Positions 6,302-9,192 of a stretch of DNA of 9,192 bases are shown here, piece by piece. The notes under the pieces were generated by a model, which did not search any database, was not told where the DNA came from, and saw only the letters and a list, made by a program, of their open reading frames with translations. This DNA comes from Clostridiales bacterium (GTDB lineage: Bacteria > Bacillota > Clostridia > Christensenellales > Aristaeellaceae), in the NCBI GenBank assembly GCA_004557805.1, contig SFFS01000104.1, positions 1-9,192 on the forward strand. Reading direction: 5' to 3'. The translations under genes and the position numbers were made by a program. Position 1 is the first letter of the stretch, and each line of letters opens with the position of its first letter.

Positions 6302-6312
6302 ACTACTGTAGT
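6302..6312. promoter_or_regulatory. BlaI-type operator 2 (compressed spacing)
   Basis: ACTAC-T-GTAGT, the same half-sites as operator 1 but with a 1-nt instead of 4-nt centre, just downstream of the predicted transcription start. The centre lies about 54-55 bp (roughly five turns) from operator 1. The short centre may mean weaker or altered binding. Confidence 0.6.
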
Positions 6313-6335
6313 CTTATAAGAAAGAGGTTTCCAAT

Positions 6336-6695
6336 ATGGATGTCAAGCTGTTCGATTCCGAATTGAAAGTGATGGACGTGCTTTGGAAAAAGGGCGATCT
6401 TCCCGCCAAAGAGATTGCGAAGGCGCTGACGAACGAGCTGGGCTGGAACGTGAACACAACCTATACGCTCATCAAGCGCTGCATGAAAAAGGGCGCGATT
6501 GCGCGCAGCGAGCCGGGGTTCCTGTGCCATGCGCTGATCGCCAAATCGGCCGTCCAGGAAGCGGAAACGGACGAACTGATCAACAAAATCTACGACGGCT
6601 CCGCCGATAAACTGTTCGCAGCGCTGCTCGGCCGGAAAAAGCTTTCCTCCGAGCAGATTGAAAAGCTGAAGCAGATCGTCGGCGAGCTGGAATGA
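6336..6695 (+). CDS. BlaI/MecI/CopY-family transcriptional repressor
   Basis: A 119-aa winged-helix repressor. The N-terminus MDVKLFDSELKVMDVLWKKGDLPAKEIAKALTN and then WNVNTTYTLIKRCMKKGAI follow the BlaI/MecI DNA-binding domain closely, including the recognition-helix 'W..TT..T.L.RL..KG.I' pattern; the C-terminal part (about 75-119) is the helical dimerisation region where such repressors are cleaved. Family members dissociate or are proteolysed when the M56 partner is triggered. AAAGAGG lies eight bases before the start. It leads an operon with the M56 peptidase (10 bp gap), and operators in its own promoter imply autoregulation. The inducing signal is unknown; beta-lactam is not implied because the partner lacks a penicillin-binding sensor domain. 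Confidence 0.94.
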   Translation: MDVKLFDSELKVMDVLWKKGDLPAKEIAKALTNELGWNVNTTYTLIKRCMKKGAIARSEPGFLCHALIAKSAVQEAETDELINKIYDGSADKLFAALLGRKKLSSEQIEKLKQIVGELE

Positions 6696-6705
6696 GGGCA
6701 CAAAA

Positions 6706-7827
6706 ATGAGCCTGCTGCAAATGAGCGTCACGGGAGCCGTAATGATTTCCGCGATTGCGGTCATTCGGGCGCTGGCGATTTATCGCGTGCCGAAAAAGAC
6801 CTTTCTGGCGCTTTGGGGCGTTGCGCTTGTTCGGCTGCTGATCCCGTTTTCCCTGCCCTCCGGCCTGAGCATCTACTCCCTGCTGAAACGGGAAACGCCT
6901 GCGCTTGCGGGCGGCGCAGCCGCCGTTCGGCTTTTGCCGCCGGCTGTTTCGCCGGGACAGGCCGCTCCGCGTCCCATCGCCGCCCCAGCGGCGGCCGTTT
7001 CCGTCTGGGAAATTCTCTGGGCGGCGGGACTGATCCTCTGCGCGGCATTCTTTGCCGCGTCGTATTGGAGATGCTACCGGGAATTTCAGACGTCTCTGCC
7101 GGTGGAAAATGATTTCTGCCGCCGGTGGCTCAGGGCGCATCCGCTGCGGCGCACGGTTTCCATACGGCAATCCGACCGCGTTTCGTCGCCGCTCACGTTC
7201 GGCGCGCTGCGCCCCGTAATCTTGCTGCCCAGGAAAACGGACTGGGAAAACGAGCATGCGCTGCAATACGTTTTGGAGCATGAACTGGTTCACATCCGGA
7301 GGTTCGACACGGTTTCCAAACTTCTGCTAATTGCCGCCGTGTGCGTGCATTGGTTCAATCCGCTGGTCTGGGCAATGTACGTTCTGGCGAACCGGGATAT
7401 GGAGCTTTCCTGCGACGAAACGGTGGTTCGCCGTTTCGGCGGCGCAAGAGCGGACTATGCAAACGTTCTGATCCACATGGAGGAAACGAAGCGCGGCTTT
7501 GCGCCGCTTTGCAATCATTTCAGCACAAATGCAATCGAAGAAAGGATCACTGCGATTATGAAAACAAGAAAAACTACGTTGGTATCGCTGGCTGTTGCGG
7601 CGGCGCTTGTCGCCGGGACGACCACGGTTTTTGCAACCTCAGCCAAAAACGAAGAACACAGCGCCTCCGCGGCATTTGTTTCAGCGGCGGTTGAATCCAG
7701 CGCGGAAAGCGCCGCGTCCGCAGCGGGAACCATGGAGACGTTCCAAACCGGCGAAGGGCTGAAGCCGGATACGGAATATCTCGCCGCCGGAATCACCGCT
7801 CAGGAAAACACGTGGTACTATCAGTGA
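6706..7827 (+). CDS. M56-family (BlaR1/MecR1-like) membrane metallopeptidase, ended by a premature in-frame TGA
   Basis: Partner and putative signal-activated protease of the BlaI-like repressor. A 373-aa product: membrane helices near residues 5-25, 33-50 and 100-122, a zinc peptidase motif HELVH at 192-196 within EHELVHIRRFD, then WFNPLVWAMYVL and MELSCDETVV, which are standard M56 landmarks. Another hydrophobic helix at about 288-308 (TTLVSLAVAAALVAG) anchors an extracytoplasmic tail rich in Ser/Ala/Glu. Translation stops at a TGA (7825-7827) just after WYYQ; the same frame then stays open to 8580. I think the intact protein was about 624 aa. The catalytic part is complete, so the truncated form might still work, minus its presumed external sensor. 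It starts 10 bp after blaI with TGAGGG as ribosome binding site overlapping the blaI stop. Confidence 0.88.
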   Translation: MSLLQMSVTGAVMISAIAVIRALAIYRVPKKTFLALWGVALVRLLIPFSLPSGLSIYSLLKRETPALAGGAAAVRLLPPAVSPGQAAPRPIAAPAAAVSVWEILWAAGLILCAAFFAASYWRCYREFQTSLPVENDFCRRWLRAHPLRRTVSIRQSDRVSSPLTFGALRPVILLPRKTDWENEHALQYVLEHELVHIRRFDTVSKLLLIAAVCVHWFNPLVWAMYVLANRDMELSCDETVVRRFGGARADYANVLIHMEETKRGFAPLCNHFSTNAIEERITAIMKTRKTTLVSLAVAAALVAGTTTVFATSAKNEEHSASAAFVSAAVESSAESAASAAGTMETFQTGEGLKPDTEYLAAGITAQENTWYYQ

Positions 7828-8580
7828 AAGCCCATCGCCGCAATCTTCGACGATAACGGCCATATTTACATGAACGACGCCACCGTGGACGGAATTTATC
7901 TGAATATCCAAAGAGACGGCCGGGGCGGCATTGCGGCCGTATCCGTTATCGCAAAAAAGCAGTTTCGGGAACTGGCGGGCCGGTATATGAATCGCGCCGG
8001 CGACGTCGGTCTTACGGAAGTCACGCTTCTGTCCTACGTCGATCCTGCGGACGGCAAAACGTATTACAGCACTGACGGCGGCGCGACCTTCGAACCGTTG
8101 ACGGACGCGGAATTTGAAGCGCGCTACCCCACGCCGGACATTGAGTGGTGGACGTACGATGAATATAAAGCGTGGCTGGAAAACGAAAAGGCCGTGCTGC
8201 AGAGTATGCTCGGCGAAAAGGCGTGGACAAGCGGCAAAGGCAGCTTCGTCTGGACGCAGGATGAAATCGACAATGCCATCGCTCTGTATGAGGGAATTCT
8301 GGAGAACATCAAAAACGGCGCGTTATATTCCAAGACCGTCGACGGGCAGGACGGCGTGATGCTCAGTTATAACTCCGCCGGCAAAGAAGTGGGAACCGCG
8401 TCCGCCGCAAAGGAGCTGTATATCAGGCTTGCCAACGGCGAAGGAAAAACGTTCGGCCCCTATGAGACGGACGAGGAGCTTCTCGCCGCCGTCCGTCCCT
8501 TTTGCATGCAGCAGGTTCAGCTGGGCAACATGACGCAGAGCGAGGCGGACGAGATCCTCGGCAGGTACGCCGCGAAGTAA
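7828..8580 (+). pseudogene. C-terminal remainder of the M56 peptidase, cut off by the in-frame TGA
   Basis: This stretch continues the M56 frame for 250 codons without another stop and ends with TAA. It reads as the extracytoplasmic C-terminal region of clostridial M56 peptidases: KPIAAIFDDNGHIYMNDA, EARYPTPDIEWWTYDEYKAWLENEK, then SMLGEKAW-x-SGKGSFVWTQDEID, KTVDGQDG and FGPYETDEELLAAV, ending SEADEILGRYAAK. The first ATG is at 7870 (236 aa) but has no ribosome binding site and no signal peptide, so I do not believe it is an independent gene. A single base change at 7825 (GGA to TGA) would explain everything. Sequencing error, or low-level readthrough, are alternatives. Confidence 0.8.
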
Positions 8581-8617
8581 GGCGAACTGCCGGTTTTATC
8601 TGCAAACAACTTTGGGC

Positions 8618-8646
8618 TTGACCTTTGCGCAGAGTTATGCTACACT
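8618..8646 (+). promoter_or_regulatory. Promoter upstream of the MATE gene
   Basis: TTGACC (8618-8623), 17 bp, TACACT (8641-8646). Transcription would start near 8653 and produce a leader of about 107 nt containing the terminator hairpin before the MATE start codon. Confidence 0.65.
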
Positions 8647-8688
8647 CCCTCTTGCTCGCTCGGAGGGCGCGTTGTTCAGAGAAACAGC

Positions 8689-8738
8689 AGCCGGATAAGG
8701 CGCAGACTGAGATGTCTGTTCCTTATCCGGCTTTTTTT
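8689..8738 (+). terminator. Strong intrinsic terminator in the MATE leader (possible attenuator)
   Basis: AGCCGGATAAGG (8689-8700) pairs perfectly with CCTTATCCGGCT (8721-8732); inside it CAGAC (8703-8707) pairs with GTCTG (8714-8718) around a 6-nt loop, and a run of seven T (8732-8738) follows. It lies downstream of a good promoter and ends only eight bases before AGGAGG of the MATE gene. That position suggests control by premature termination rather than plain end-of-operon termination; it could also simply stop read-through from the M56 operon. I recognise no known riboswitch in the roughly 35 nt before the hairpin. Confidence 0.9.
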
Positions 8739-8759
8739 GATGCAAAGGAGGAATATGAA

Positions 8760-9192
8760 ATGGATCTTCTGAACGGCAACATCAAATCGCTCTACTTCAG
8801 GTATCTGTCCGCGGCCTTTGGCAGCGCGCTCATCTCGTGTATCGACGGCGTTGTGGACACGGCGATGGTCGGGCAGTATCACGGGCCGGAGGGCACGGCG
8901 GCGAGAGCCAGTATTTTACGGCGGCGGTAATCGGCTCGGCGATATCCTTTATTGTGATGCTGACGCACTTTGCCGACCGCAAAAATACGCTGCGGCTGGT
9001 GAAGCCGGAAAAGCTGCCCGGAAAGCTCCGAGAGATCTCCGTTACGGGCTTTTCGACCTACTATTTCCAGGCAATCATGAAGCCCGGCGCGGCGTTTATT
9101 GTGTCGGTGGCGCGCGGGCTGATTGTCAGCGGCGCACTGATCATGATATTGCCGATGCTGGCCGGCGCGTCGGCGCTGTGGTTCGCCATGCC
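8760..9192 (+). pseudogene. MATE-family efflux transporter, collapsed by internal deletions and a frame change
   Basis: The start is clear: AAAGGAGG eight bases before ATG at 8760, then MDLLNGNIKSLYFRYLSAAFG and GVVDTAMVGQYHGPEGTAA, a typical MATE (MepA/NorM-like) N-terminus. This frame hits TAA at 8928-8930. From about 8903 the family sequence continues in another frame, open to the window end: ESQYFTAAVIGSA, ISFIVMLTHFADRKNTLRLV, LREISVTGFST, YYFQAIMKPGAAFIVSVARG, then LPMLAGASALWFAMP. In intact relatives, from memory, these blocks lie near residues 80, 190, 215 and 360-405, so roughly 250 residues are missing at three joins. About 144 codons here replace some 400. The gene cannot make a normal 12-helix transporter. 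Exact join points need an alignment; an assembly collapse is a real alternative. Confidence 0.85.

Noticed and set aside
7825..7827. UGA recoding (selenocysteine, or glycine as in Gracilibacteria)
   Set aside because: Several other genes in the window end at TGA, the expected residue is Gly rather than Cys/Sec, and I see no convincing bacterial SECIS hairpin right after it. A nonsense mutation is simpler.
8625..8759. N-terminal extension of the MATE frame back to TTG at 8625
   Set aside because: It would begin upstream of the predicted transcription start and run through the terminator hairpin; the AGGAGG-preceded ATG at 8760 gives the normal MATE N-terminus.

Overview
The window looks like chromosomal DNA of a GC-rich, low-complexity-poor member of the Bacillota (Clostridia-like). 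This rests on an AddB-type (RexB/AddB) nuclease subunit, sigma-A style TTGACA/TATAAT promoters, strong AGGAGG ribosome binding sites, a BlaI/M56-peptidase pair and YitT and MATE membrane proteins. I cannot place it below class. It reads as ordinary chromosome with local decay at the right end. I found no phage, IS element, CRISPR array, tRNA or rRNA.

Left part (1-2929). The N-terminal half of addB runs leftwards off the window. It carries a 99-bp in-frame tandem repeat built of three small palindromes. It is divergent from a secreted protein of unknown function followed by a corrinoid adenosyltransferase (cobO). The two divergent promoters appear to share one palindromic -35 hexamer, TTGCAA.

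Middle part (2945-6195). A MerR-family regulator is divergent from a flavodoxin-fold protein with an iron-sulfur-flavoprotein cysteine pattern. The promoter between them has the long 19-bp spacer and internal dyad typical of MerR-activated promoters. After a terminator comes a NimA-like pyridoxamine-phosphate-oxidase-fold protein. Converging on it is a two-gene operon of a YitT-family membrane protein and an HD-domain hydrolase.

Right part (6240-9192). A BlaI-type repressor has a promoter flanked by two TACTAC/GTAGTA-type operators and is followed by an M56 (BlaR1/MecR1-like) membrane peptidase. The peptidase frame is cut by a single in-frame TGA; the remaining ~250 codons stay open in the same frame, so this looks like a fresh nonsense mutation (probably GGA to TGA). 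After it come a promoter, a leader with a strong intrinsic terminator just before a ribosome binding site, and a MATE-family transporter. The transporter is clearly a wreck: three family segments are joined with large internal parts missing and one frame change. The most interesting points are the addB repeat, the shared -35, the interrupted peptidase and the collapsed MATE gene with its possible attenuator. Nothing here convincingly forms a new multi-gene system.
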